The notes below the pieces were generated by a model, which did no database searches, was not told the origin of the DNA, and worked only from the letters and a program-made list of their open reading frames with translations. Below, piece after piece: positions 17,438 to 24,863 of a DNA stretch of 64,000 bases (positions are counted from its first letter, which is position 1; each line of letters opens with the position of its first letter). The translations under genes and the position numbers were made by a program. Source of the stretch: Chromatiaceae bacterium (GTDB lineage: Bacteria; Pseudomonadota; Gammaproteobacteria; Chromatiales; Chromatiaceae); the NCBI GenBank assembly GCA_024235415.1, contig JACKML010000012.1:1-64000 (forward strand), given 5' to 3'.

Positions 17438-18571
17438 ATGGACACTTTTCGTTTGGCCCGACTGGCAAGTCTGGCGTTTCTTGTGGGCTTTCTCCCCGTT
17501 CTGCCTACAAGTGCCGGGGAGTCCTCGTTCGATTCCTCGAAAGCCAGCGGGGAGACACTCTCGATGCAGTTGCAAGAGGCGCTGATCGCTCAGGGCTGGA
17601 CGCCGGTCGATGCCCCCGACGGCAGTGTCAGCTATTTGCCGCCGGCGCCCGGGGCTGTCGCCCAGGCACCCGAATTCGCATCATCCGAGCGTGCGTTCGC
17701 TGCCAACCTGCGCGAGGCCCTGGAGCAGCAAGGCTGGGCAGCGCAGATGGATGGGGAGGGCAACCGGATTTATCGCAAACCTGCGCCCGCGAAGGCGCCA
17801 GTGGCGGGCGCAAGCGATCTGGCCCTGGCCGCGCAGGGTACAGTCACCCAGCAGTTGCGTGGTGAGTTGGAACGCCAGGGCTGGAGCGCAGTGCGGGCAG
17901 CGGGCGGCGATCTGTATTACCTGCCGCCAAAACCGGTCGAGGCGTCGCCTCCGACGATTGCCGATCGCTTAAGCGAGGACCTGGAGCGACAGGGATGGGT
18001 CCGCTATACCGCCAAGGACGGGAGCGTGATCTACCGTGCGCCCGAATCTGAGTTGACACCGCCGACCGCGGCCACAACCGCATCGTCGCCGACCGGCCCC
18101 GTGGCCTCGCCGACACACGTCGAGCAGTTTAAGCAGCAGTTGCAACAGAGCGGGTGGCAGGTACAGCCTGCGGGCCGCGATGGCACGATGTTGATAACGC
18201 CAAGGCCTCAGGGGGCGCTGCCAATGGCGCGCGACAGCGACGTCCAGGGTGCTGTGGGTCAACCGGGCGGCGAGCTGGAGGCGGCATCGCTGCTCGGCGC
18301 AGAAGGTTTTCGGCACCCGCAGGTATCGGTAGTCGTGCCGTTACAGTCTGAAGCCGTCGAAACCAGTCCGCAAGAAAACGGCGCGCCGGTTTCGCAGCTG
18401 ACCGATTCCGTGGTCGCGGCCTATCCGGCCTGGGCGCGGCGCCCCGCTCACCCCTGCGGGCGAATGGCGCCACCGGTTCCGCATGGTTCGCCCTATTGGT
18501 GGCCCGCTCCGCCGGTGTGGCGGCAGCCTGCCTGGGTGTGGCCCCAGCATGGCCCTTATCCCTACCGTTAG
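17438..18571 (+). CDS. Secreted protein with five Gly-Trp repeats (unknown family)
   Basis: A 377-residue protein I do not recognise. A signal peptide (about 1-25, LVGFLPVLPTSAG) is followed by five copies of a unit of roughly 45-60 residues, each of the form L-x3-L-x2-Q-GW-x(7-10)-DG-x-(I/V/L)-Y-x-x-P: LQEALIAQGW...YLPP, LREALEQQGW...YRKP, LRGELERQGW...YLPPKP, LSEDLERQGW...YRAP, FKQQLQQSGW...ITPRP. The C-terminus is rich in Trp, Pro and Tyr. The Shine-Dalgarno gagg at 17425-17428 picks ATG 17438 over an upstream in-frame TTG. It is the first gene behind sigma-54 promoter 1. The closing G-x-I-Y-x-x-P motif recurs in the Met-X-Gly protein downstream, suggesting a related structural role. Confidence 0.8.
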   Translation: MDTFRLARLASLAFLVGFLPVLPTSAGESSFDSSKASGETLSMQLQEALIAQGWTPVDAPDGSVSYLPPAPGAVAQAPEFASSERAFAANLREALEQQGWAAQMDGEGNRIYRKPAPAKAPVAGASDLALAAQGTVTQQLRGELERQGWSAVRAAGGDLYYLPPKPVEASPPTIADRLSEDLERQGWVRYTAKDGSVIYRAPESELTPPTAATTASSPTGPVASPTHVEQFKQQLQQSGWQVQPAGRDGTMLITPRPQGALPMARDSDVQGAVGQPGGELEAASLLGAEGFRHPQVSVVVPLQSEAVETSPQENGAPVSQLTDSVVAAYPAWARRPAHPCGRMAPPVPHGSPYWWPAPPVWRQPAWVWPQHGPYPYR

Positions 18572-18964
18572 ATATGCCCCAACACCGTCCCGGCGGCCAC
18601 CGTCGCGACGCGGTGCGGGCTAACGTTGTCCGCGACGTTTCGGTGTTGTCCGCCCCCCGCGTAATCGCGGGGCGGAGATGCGATATCGTCCCGAATCACG
18701 CCGCGTGACAGATTGTCAGTTTGACCGCTGATCGCGCTGGCAGCCTCGCCCGGAGCATCAGAATCCGCTGGCAAGCATCTGATTCCTTTTGCCTTTACCG
18801 ACTGCGCAAGATCCGTCCGCGACAGGCATGTCTGGCGGGATTCTCATTCGGTTGGCGTCCACTCGGAAACAGCCTGACAAAACGGCAGACATTGCACGCG
18901 GCAAATCGCTTCGCTGCGCCAGGAATTCAAAAAAACAATCGCTAAATCAAAGACTAAGTCTTGC
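18572..18964 (+). other. Intergenic leader with hairpins and a second activator site
   Basis: No convincing gene in this 393-base stretch. It holds GC-rich hairpins (for example ccccgcg-taat-cgcgggg at 18655-18672, no T run) that could mark the 3' end of the repeat-protein transcript, the inverted repeat at 18704-18720, and a weaker half-matching copy CCTGACA-AAA-CGGCAGA at 18873-18889. It becomes A-rich at 18928-18958 just before sigma-54 promoter 2. Confidence 0.6.
18704..18720. promoter_or_regulatory. Inverted repeat, likely activator-binding site (UAS 2)
   Basis: CGTGACA-GAT-TGTCAGT shares the core TGACA-N3-TGTCA with the palindrome at 17256. It lies about 245 bases upstream of sigma-54 promoter 2, still within reach of an enhancer-bound activator. 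Confidence 0.55.
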
Positions 18965-18980
18965 TGGCACGGACGGTGCG
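18965..18980 (+). promoter_or_regulatory. Sigma-54 (-24/-12) promoter 2
   Basis: TGGCACGGACGGTGCG matches TGGCACG-N4-TTGCW at 10 of 12 defined positions with exact -24/-12 spacing. It would start the transcript of the genes from 19057 onward: small aromatic protein, Met-X-Gly protein, pentaheme cytochrome and the molybdoenzyme operon. Confidence 0.75.
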
Positions 18981-19056
18981 TAGCGGAGTTGCCAACCGGA
19001 GTCGCGATGTGAAGGGCGCGCCGGGGGAATCGGTACCGAAACGGGGGGACTTGAGG

Positions 19057-19353
19057 ATGCGGTTGTCGTTGACAGGTTTGAGTGCAGCGTTGCTGGTCGT
19101 GATCATCACGTCGGTGGCTTTCGCTGAGGAGGGCCTGATCGCAGGGGTTGACCCCTCGCAACGTCCGGTTGCCGCTCCGGCAATCACAACAGTCGATCAT
19201 CCAGGCGCGTGGTACACGACGTCCTTGCTCGGTGTGTCACAACCGTACCCCAACAGCCTTCGGTTCCTCGAGGATCAAGGCAATTGGTATACGCCCTTCA
19301 ATCATCCCGGTATGCCGGGTCGCTACGACATCCGCGGTTGGCAGCAGAAGTAA
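19057..19353 (+). CDS. Small secreted aromatic-rich protein (unknown)
   Basis: A 98-residue protein with an export signal (MRLSLTGLSAALLVVIITSV, cleavage probably after AFA) and a mature part of about 75 residues rich in Tyr, Trp, Pro and Gly, including HPGAWYTTSLLG and a similar later segment QGNWYTPFNHPGMPGRY, so it may contain two loose HPG/WYT half-repeats. No Cys and no known domain. The ATG at 19057 has a purine-rich gggggga about 8 bases upstream. It is the first gene after sigma-54 promoter 2 and 51 bases upstream of the Met-X-Gly gene, so the two are almost certainly co-expressed. Confidence 0.75.
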   Translation: MRLSLTGLSAALLVVIITSVAFAEEGLIAGVDPSQRPVAAPAITTVDHPGAWYTTSLLGVSQPYPNSLRFLEDQGNWYTPFNHPGMPGRYDIRGWQQK

Positions 19354-19404
19354 CGCAACCCAGCAAAGTTCCGGCTGGGGCCGAAAAATCTTGGAGGAAA
19401 AATC

Positions 19405-20706
19405 ATGACTCGAATGTTAACGAGGTTCAAAAAGGCAGTTGTCGCGGCCGCCGTCGGTCTGATGGTGGGTAGCGCGACAAACGCCACCGCCAGCATGTCG
19501 GGGATGTCCGGCATGGGCGGCATGGGCGGCATGTCTGGGATGTCCGGCATGAGTGGCATGGGCGGTATGTCGGGGATGTCCGGCATGGGCGGCATGTCGG
19601 GCATGGCCGGCTATTTCAAGATCACGCCTGAAGGCCAGATCTACTTCTACCCGGCTCAGCAGGGCATGAGCGGCATGTCGGGAATGTCCGGCATGGGCGG
19701 CATGTCGGGGATGTCCGGTATGGGCGGTATGTCGGGGATGTCCGGCATGGGTGGCATGTCGGGGATGTCCGGCATGGGTGGTATGAGCGGCATGGACGGC
19801 ATGTCCGGTATGGGCGGCATGTCCGGGATGTCTGGCATGGGCGGCATGGGCGGCATGTCCGGTATGTCCGGTATGGGCGGAAACTGGGTCTGGGTGCCGT
19901 CGGGTATGTCTGGTATGTCCGGCATGGGCGGTATGAGCGGCATGGGCGGTATGAGCGGCATGGGTGGCATGGGTGGCATGTCGGGAATGTCCGGTATGGG
20001 CGGCATGTCCGGGATGGGCGGCATGTCCGGGATGGGCGGGATGTCCGGGATGGGCGGCATGTCCGGGATGGGCGGCATGTCGGGAATGTCCGGCATGGGC
20101 GGCATGGGCGGCATGTCCGGGATGTCCGGCTATTTCAAGATCACGCCGGAAGGTCAGATCTTCTTCTACCCGGCCCAACAGGGCATGAGCGGCATGTCGG
20201 GAATGTCCGGCATGGGTGGCATGTCGGGAATGAGCGGCATGGGCGGCATGAGCGGCATGTCGGGAATGAGTGGCATGGGCGGCATGGGCGGCATGTCGGG
20301 GATGTCCGGTATGGGCGGCATGTCCGGGATGAACGGCATGGGCGGCATGTCGGGGATGTCTGGCATGGGCGGCATGTCGGGGATGTCCGGTATGGGCGGC
20401 ATGTCGGGGATGTCCGGCATGGGTGGCATGTCCGGCATGGGCGGGATGTCGGGGATGAGCGGTATGTCCGGCTACTTCAAGATCACGCCTGATGGTCAGA
20501 TCTTCTTCTACCCAGCCCAACAGGGCATGAGCGGCATGTCGGGAATGTCCGGTATGGGTGGCATGTCGGGGATGGATGGGATGTCCGGCATGGGCGGGAT
20601 GTCTGGGATGTCCGGTATGGGCGGCATGTCGGGGATGTCCGGCATGGGCGGGATGTCCGGTATGGGCGGCATGTCCGGCATGAGCGGCTGGAACCCACCC
20701 AAGTGA
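19405..20706 (+). CDS. Secreted Met-X-Gly triplet-repeat protein (unknown family)
   Basis: A 433-residue protein with a strong Shine-Dalgarno (ttggaggaaaaatc) and a signal peptide (1-29, ending NATA). The rest is five blocks of Met-X-Gly triplets: 13, 24, 25, 32 and 18 units, 112 in all, with X = Ser or Gly and rarely Asp, Asn or Ala. Blocks are split by three near-identical spacers YFKITPEGQIYFYPAQQG (residues 70-87, 243-260, 357-374; small changes) and one NWVWVPSG (160-167); the end is WNPPK. Mature Met content is about 28%; there is no Cys or His. The G-x-I-Y/F-x-Y-P of the spacers recalls the 17438 protein. Placement before a pentaheme cytochrome and a DMSO-reductase-like enzyme suggests a redox, metal or matrix role; none is proven. 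Confidence 0.9.
   Translation: MTRMLTRFKKAVVAAAVGLMVGSATNATASMSGMSGMGGMGGMSGMSGMSGMGGMSGMSGMGGMSGMAGYFKITPEGQIYFYPAQQGMSGMSGMSGMGGMSGMSGMGGMSGMSGMGGMSGMSGMGGMSGMDGMSGMGGMSGMSGMGGMGGMSGMSGMGGNWVWVPSGMSGMSGMGGMSGMGGMSGMGGMGGMSGMSGMGGMSGMGGMSGMGGMSGMGGMSGMGGMSGMSGMGGMGGMSGMSGYFKITPEGQIFFYPAQQGMSGMSGMSGMGGMSGMSGMGGMSGMSGMSGMGGMGGMSGMSGMGGMSGMNGMGGMSGMSGMGGMSGMSGMGGMSGMSGMGGMSGMGGMSGMSGMSGYFKITPDGQIFFYPAQQGMSGMSGMSGMGGMSGMDGMSGMGGMSGMSGMGGMSGMSGMGGMSGMGGMSGMSGWNPPK
19495..20688 (+). repeat. Coding tandem repeat, 9-base period (Met-X-Gly)
   Basis: ATG recurs every nine bases, in frame, through five blocks (19495-19611, 19666-19881, 19906-20130, 20185-20472, 20527-20688). Codons for Ser (TCG, TCC, AGC) and Gly (GGC, GGT, GGG) vary, so the protein pattern is kept more strictly than the DNA, which argues for selection rather than recent slippage alone. 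Higher-order units of 27 bases (Ser, Ser, Gly in the X position) are visible. Confidence 0.95.
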
Positions 20707-20787
20707 CAAGCGTTTGCCCCTCCTGAAGGGGCGTGTCCCCGGGCACAGGGAAGTGCCCCCTAACCTCCGCGAGAGGAGGATGTAGCC
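20707..20787 (+). promoter_or_regulatory. Hairpin-rich spacer between repeat protein and pentaheme cytochrome
   Basis: Three short hairpins follow each other: gcccct-cctga-aggggc (20716-20732), gggcac-aggga-agtgccc, and cctc-cgcga-gagg, the last overlapping the Shine-Dalgarno gaggagga of the next gene. None has a T run, so they look like mRNA-stabilising or translation-setting structures inside an operon rather than a terminator; this would let the repeat protein be made in excess (inference). Confidence 0.45.
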
Positions 20788-21573
20788 ATGATCCAGTTGA
20801 GGGTGCTTGCGACCCTGGCCATCTCTGTCCTGCTGACCGGACTCGTCTGCGCCGCACAGAGCGGCGTCACTTACGATCAGGCGCGCTGGGATCCGATCCA
20901 TTTCAAGCCTGCGATCGATACGGCGAGCGACGAGCAATGTCTCGTCTGCCACCGAGAGGTTCTCGAGCGCAAGGTGCGTGAAACCTCGCCTGCAGGGGTG
21001 GTGGCCCAGGATGCTCTGGCTTGGTACCAGACTCTGGACACCTATATCGGTGAACAGGAGACGTTTCACCGCCGCCACCTGGCGACGGATTACGCCCATC
21101 AGGTTATGGACCTGAAGTGCAATACCTGCCACCAAGGCAATGACCTGCGCGAGGAAACGGCCAACTCTTCGGCCACAGGCCAGTCTGATCTGGTGCAACG
21201 CAAACAGGTCGACCCGAACATCTGTTTGATGTGCCACGGCAAGTTCAACTATCCCGTCATGGGCGTGCCAGGGAGCTGGCTCGAGCATGGAGCGGTGTTT
21301 GGAAACAGCTGCCTCACTTGCCACGTCGCCATCCGCACGAACCGACACAACGTGAATTTTCTCAAACCGGCGGCGATCGAGGAGGCGGGCAAGAGCAGTG
21401 CCGATGTCTGCTACGGCTGCCACGGTGGACGTGCCTGGTATCGCATCAACTATCCCTATCCGCGCAATCCATGGCCCGGCGCGGCTGCTGCGGTACCCGA
21501 CTGGGCCATAGACAGACCGACCAGCTCCAACCCGCGGTTCGCGGTCGCCCCCAATCCCGGTAACGCTCAGTAA
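20788..21573 (+). CDS. Periplasmic pentaheme cytochrome c
   Basis: A 261-residue secreted protein (signal peptide about 1-23, LLTGLVCAA) with five CxxCH heme c sites: CLVCH, CNTCH, CLMCH, CLTCH and CYGCH, and further His residues that could be distal ligands. It resembles multiheme electron carriers of the NapC/NrfB/cytochrome c-554 kind only in general make-up; I cannot place it in a named family. It lies 24 bases upstream of the DmsA-like gene, where a DmsC quinol anchor would be expected in dms operons, so it is the likely electron partner of the molybdoenzyme. Confidence 0.9.
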   Translation: MIQLRVLATLAISVLLTGLVCAAQSGVTYDQARWDPIHFKPAIDTASDEQCLVCHREVLERKVRETSPAGVVAQDALAWYQTLDTYIGEQETFHRRHLATDYAHQVMDLKCNTCHQGNDLREETANSSATGQSDLVQRKQVDPNICLMCHGKFNYPVMGVPGSWLEHGAVFGNSCLTCHVAIRTNRHNVNFLKPAAIEEAGKSSADVCYGCHGGRAWYRINYPYPRNPWPGAAAAVPDWAIDRPTSSNPRFAVAPNPGNAQ

Positions 21574-21597
21574 TCGGCGAACGTTCTGGAGAACGCC

Positions 21598-24180
21598 ATG
21601 CGCAACAACAAGAAACACGATTTCCTGGATGACCGCCTGAACATGACGAGGCGGTCGTTTCTGAAGACCACGGCGGCGGGTGCAACGGCGCTTGGAGCTG
21701 GAGGCTTGATCCAATCACGCGATGCGGCTGCGTTTGCCTACGAGCCTTATCCACGCGACGACGAACTGACAACTGTGGTCACCAGCTGTGCACACAACTG
21801 CGGATCGCGCCATATGTTGGTGGCACACAAGAAGGGTGACGTGATCGTGCGCATTTCCACTGACGATGGTCGCTACCAGCAGGACGGCCATTTCGGTAAA
21901 GACACTGAGGAAGAGCCGCAGTTGCGGGGTTGTTTGCGTGGCAGGTCGTATCGTCAACGGCTCTACTCCGCCGAGCGCCTGCTCTACCCGATGGGAAGGG
22001 TGGGAAAGCGCGGCGAAGGCAAGTTCAAGCGTCTTTCCTGGGATGAGGCGCTGGACTACGTCGCACGCAAGATGATCGAGATCAAGAACCAGTATGGGTC
22101 CACGGCCCTGTTGGATCAGAGCTATGCCGGTGCGTCTTACGGCGTGCTGCACAAGTCCGATCAGATCGAGGGGCTCCTGGGACGCTTCCTCGGCATGTTC
22201 GGTTGCCGCACCAACTCGTGGTCTGTGCCGTCGTATCAGGGGACGACCTCGAGTTCGCGCTGGACCTTCGGCACAATCGAAGATGGCAACGAAGATGACA
22301 CCTACGCCCATTCGAAGCTGATCATCATGTGGGGCTGGAACCCGGCTTATACGTTCCACGGCGGCAACACGTTCTACTACATGCGGCTTGCCAAACAGCG
22401 CGGTTGCAAATTCGTTTTGATCGATCCGCAATACACCGATTCGGCGGCGGCCTACGACGCCTGGTGGATCCCGATCCGGCCAAACACGGACGCCGCCATG
22501 ATGGCGGGGATGGCGCACTACGTTTTCAGTCAGAACCTGCAGGACCAGGCGTTCATTGACCGCTTCACGCAGGGAATGGATGCCGGGACCATGCCGGATT
22601 GGGCAAAGAATTCTCCCAATGGGCAGGAAAACTTCAAAGACTACATCCTCGGGACCTACGATGGTGTCGCCAAGACGCCGGAATGGGCCGCTGAGATCTG
22701 CGGCGTGTCGGCAGATGACATTCGCAAGCTTGCCGACATGTATGCACGGACCAAACCCGCGGCGCTGAAAGCCTCTTGGGCTCCAGGCCGCAATGCCTAC
22801 GGCGAACAATACAACCGGATGGCCGCTGCGTTACAGGCGATGACTGGCAACATCGGTGTGCTCGGCGGTTGCGCCGAGGGCGTGGGCAAGGCATGGCATG
22901 CGGAGGCAGTCGCCTATCCCTACGACCAATACGCGAACATCTGGTTCTCGTCGATAAAGTCGGATCGCTGGGCACACTGCGTGCTGAACTATCCGAATGT
23001 GCGACGCGAAGAGATCGGTTTATGGCCAAGACAGGATCAACTTGACGGCGTCATTCCCAATATCAAGGGCATCTTCTGGCACGGCTCCGACTGGTTCAAT
23101 CAGCTCACCAACATCAACAAGGAAGTCCAGGCGATGGACAAGTTGGAGATGGTGGTATGCATGGATTCGACGATCACACCGTCAGGTCTTTATGCCGATG
23201 TGTTGCTGCCGATTGCCACGCATTTCGAACGCCACGACGTGGCCTTGCCCTGGTACAAGGGGCATTACTACATCCATCGGCCGAAGGTTATCGAGCCGCT
23301 CGGCGAATCGAAAAGCGACTTCCAGGTGTTTACCGAACTCGCCTACCGTATCGGTCAAAAGACCGGTATCGGCGACTATTTCGCCAAGACCTACAACCCG
23401 AAGGCGGATCGCAGTTATTTCGACAATCCGGATGCGGTGGACGAAGCCTATTTGCGCGAGTGGTGGGAAGGCAAGGTCATGGCGCATCAGCATGTCGGTA
23501 TGAGCTGGGACGAGTTCAAACAACGCGGTGTCTACAAGTTCAAACTCGACCAGCCACATGTGGCGTTTCGCGAGCAGATCGAGAACGGCAAGCCATTTCA
23601 GACGCCATCCGGGCGCATCGAGATCCTGAGTACCGAGCTCGGGCAGATCGGCGAATGGACGCGCACACGCTACGGCTACCACATTCCGTCCATCCCGAAG
23701 TGGATAGAGCCCTGGGAATCCCTGAACAGTCCCAAGACCGCCAAATATCCTTTCCACCTGATCTCGCCGCATCCGCGTTGGCGAACACATTCCATATTCA
23801 ACAACTGCTCGTGGCTCCGAGAAACCTACGAGCAGGAGGTCACGTTGAACGCTGCGGATGCCCGGCGGCTCGGTATCAAGACCGGCGACACGGTCGAGGT
23901 CTGGAACGACAGGGGCAAGGTGGTCGTGCCGGCGTATGTGACCGAGCGCTGCATGCCGGGTGTCGCCGTCCTGCATGAAGGGGCCTGGATAGACCTCGAC
24001 GAAAACGGCGTCGATCGCTCGGGTAATCCCGACATGCTCACACTGGACGAGCCCAGTCCTGCAGGGGCTTTCGCCTACAACACGGTGTTGTGTGACGTTC
24101 GCCGGACGGACCTCGAACACCGCCCGGGGTGGGACAGGCTGGCAACGGCACGCTCTCATGTGTTCCGTCGTGACCTTTAA
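21598..24180 (+). CDS. DmsA-like molybdopterin oxidoreductase, Tat-exported
   Basis: An 860-residue DMSO-reductase-superfamily catalytic subunit. The Tat signal is MTRRSFLKTTAAGATALGAG. FS0 ligands read Cys64-x3-Cys68-x3-His72 and Cys112 (in GCLRGRS); DmsA has Cys where this has His72. By alignment from memory to E. coli DmsA, SVPSYQGTTSSSRWTFG places Ser212 at the Mo-ligand Ser. Other matches include PMGRVGKRGEGKFKRLSWDEAL, IDPQYTDSAAAYDAWWIPIRP and TPSGRIEIL, and a C-terminal molybdopterin-binding domain. S- or N-oxide reduction is the default expectation, but a reverse (oxidative) role is possible. It is followed by dmsB-like and TorD-like genes. Confidence 0.92.
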   Translation: MRNNKKHDFLDDRLNMTRRSFLKTTAAGATALGAGGLIQSRDAAAFAYEPYPRDDELTTVVTSCAHNCGSRHMLVAHKKGDVIVRISTDDGRYQQDGHFGKDTEEEPQLRGCLRGRSYRQRLYSAERLLYPMGRVGKRGEGKFKRLSWDEALDYVARKMIEIKNQYGSTALLDQSYAGASYGVLHKSDQIEGLLGRFLGMFGCRTNSWSVPSYQGTTSSSRWTFGTIEDGNEDDTYAHSKLIIMWGWNPAYTFHGGNTFYYMRLAKQRGCKFVLIDPQYTDSAAAYDAWWIPIRPNTDAAMMAGMAHYVFSQNLQDQAFIDRFTQGMDAGTMPDWAKNSPNGQENFKDYILGTYDGVAKTPEWAAEICGVSADDIRKLADMYARTKPAALKASWAPGRNAYGEQYNRMAAALQAMTGNIGVLGGCAEGVGKAWHAEAVAYPYDQYANIWFSSIKSDRWAHCVLNYPNVRREEIGLWPRQDQLDGVIPNIKGIFWHGSDWFNQLTNINKEVQAMDKLEMVVCMDSTITPSGLYADVLLPIATHFERHDVALPWYKGHYYIHRPKVIEPLGESKSDFQVFTELAYRIGQKTGIGDYFAKTYNPKADRSYFDNPDAVDEAYLREWWEGKVMAHQHVGMSWDEFKQRGVYKFKLDQPHVAFREQIENGKPFQTPSGRIEILSTELGQIGEWTRTRYGYHIPSIPKWIEPWESLNSPKTAKYPFHLISPHPRWRTHSIFNNCSWLRETYEQEVTLNAADARRLGIKTGDTVEVWNDRGKVVVPAYVTERCMPGVAVLHEGAWIDLDENGVDRSGNPDMLTLDEPSPAGAFAYNTVLCDVRRTDLEHRPGWDRLATARSHVFRRDL

Positions 24181-24194
24181 GGGGAGGTGCAGTG

Positions 24195-24863
24195 ATGGCA
24201 AAGATCAAGGACCGGGCAACCCTGAAAGCGGCGATCAAGCGACGCAAGAAGGCCGTATACACGCCGGTTGTGCCCGAGCAACAACTGGGTTTCATTCACA
24301 ACAACGTCGACTGCATCGGTTGCCGGGCCTGCGAAATAGCCTGCAAAGACAAGAATGGCCTGCCGCCTGGTCCGCGTTTCCGGCGGGTGCAGTACGTTGA
24401 GGGTGGAACCTTCCCGGACGTCTTCGCCTACAAGGTCAACGTGTCGTGCAACCATTGTGCGGAACCGGCCTGCCTGCCGACTTGTCCGACCGGGGCGATC
24501 TGGAAGAGACCGGACAACGGCGTCGTCGACATCGATTCGACCTTGTGTATCGGCTGCAGACGTTGTGAGGCCGCATGTCCCTACGGTGCGCCGCAGTGGG
24601 ATCCCGAAGCGCAGATCGTCAAGAAGTGCAATCTGTGTATCGATGAACTTGAGGCCGGGCGCAAACCTTATTGCGTAATGGCTTGCATGATGCGGGTGCT
24701 GGATGTCGGGCCTATCGACCTGTTGCGGCTGCACCAGTACGAGACAAAAGCGATCGCACCACACGAAGAGCCTGTTCGTGCGGTCAAGAACTTCGCCGAT
24801 CCGGAGCTCACCAATCCATCGATTGTCTTTGTCGCTCACAGCAAGGGCAAGGTCGAAAAATGA
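24195..24863 (+). CDS. DmsB-like four-cluster ferredoxin subunit
   Basis: A 222-residue electron-transfer subunit with four [4Fe-4S] sites: CIGCRACEIACKDKNG, CNHCAEPACLPTCPTGAI, CIGCRRCEAACPYGAPQW and CNLCIDELEAGRKPYCVMAC, then VLDVGPIDLLR as in DmsB. It has no export signal and presumably leaves the cell with the Tat-signalled catalytic subunit. The Shine-Dalgarno ggagg at 24183-24187 favours ATG 24195 over GTG 24192. Its stop overlaps the start of the chaperone gene (ATGA). No DmsC-like anchor follows. Confidence 0.94.
   Translation: MAKIKDRATLKAAIKRRKKAVYTPVVPEQQLGFIHNNVDCIGCRACEIACKDKNGLPPGPRFRRVQYVEGGTFPDVFAYKVNVSCNHCAEPACLPTCPTGAIWKRPDNGVVDIDSTLCIGCRRCEAACPYGAPQWDPEAQIVKKCNLCIDELEAGRKPYCVMACMMRVLDVGPIDLLRLHQYETKAIAPHEEPVRAVKNFADPELTNPSIVFVAHSKGKVEK

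Noticed and set aside
19495..20688. Tandem repeats as a CRISPR array
   Set aside because: The period is 9 bases, everything is in one open frame, and there are no unique spacers of about 30 bases.
19417..21714. 765-codon His/Ala-rich open frame on the minus strand
   Set aside because: It is the complement of the Met-X-Gly repeat (GCAT repeats read as His/Ala) and runs on through the cytochrome gene; no Shine-Dalgarno, signal peptide or domain.
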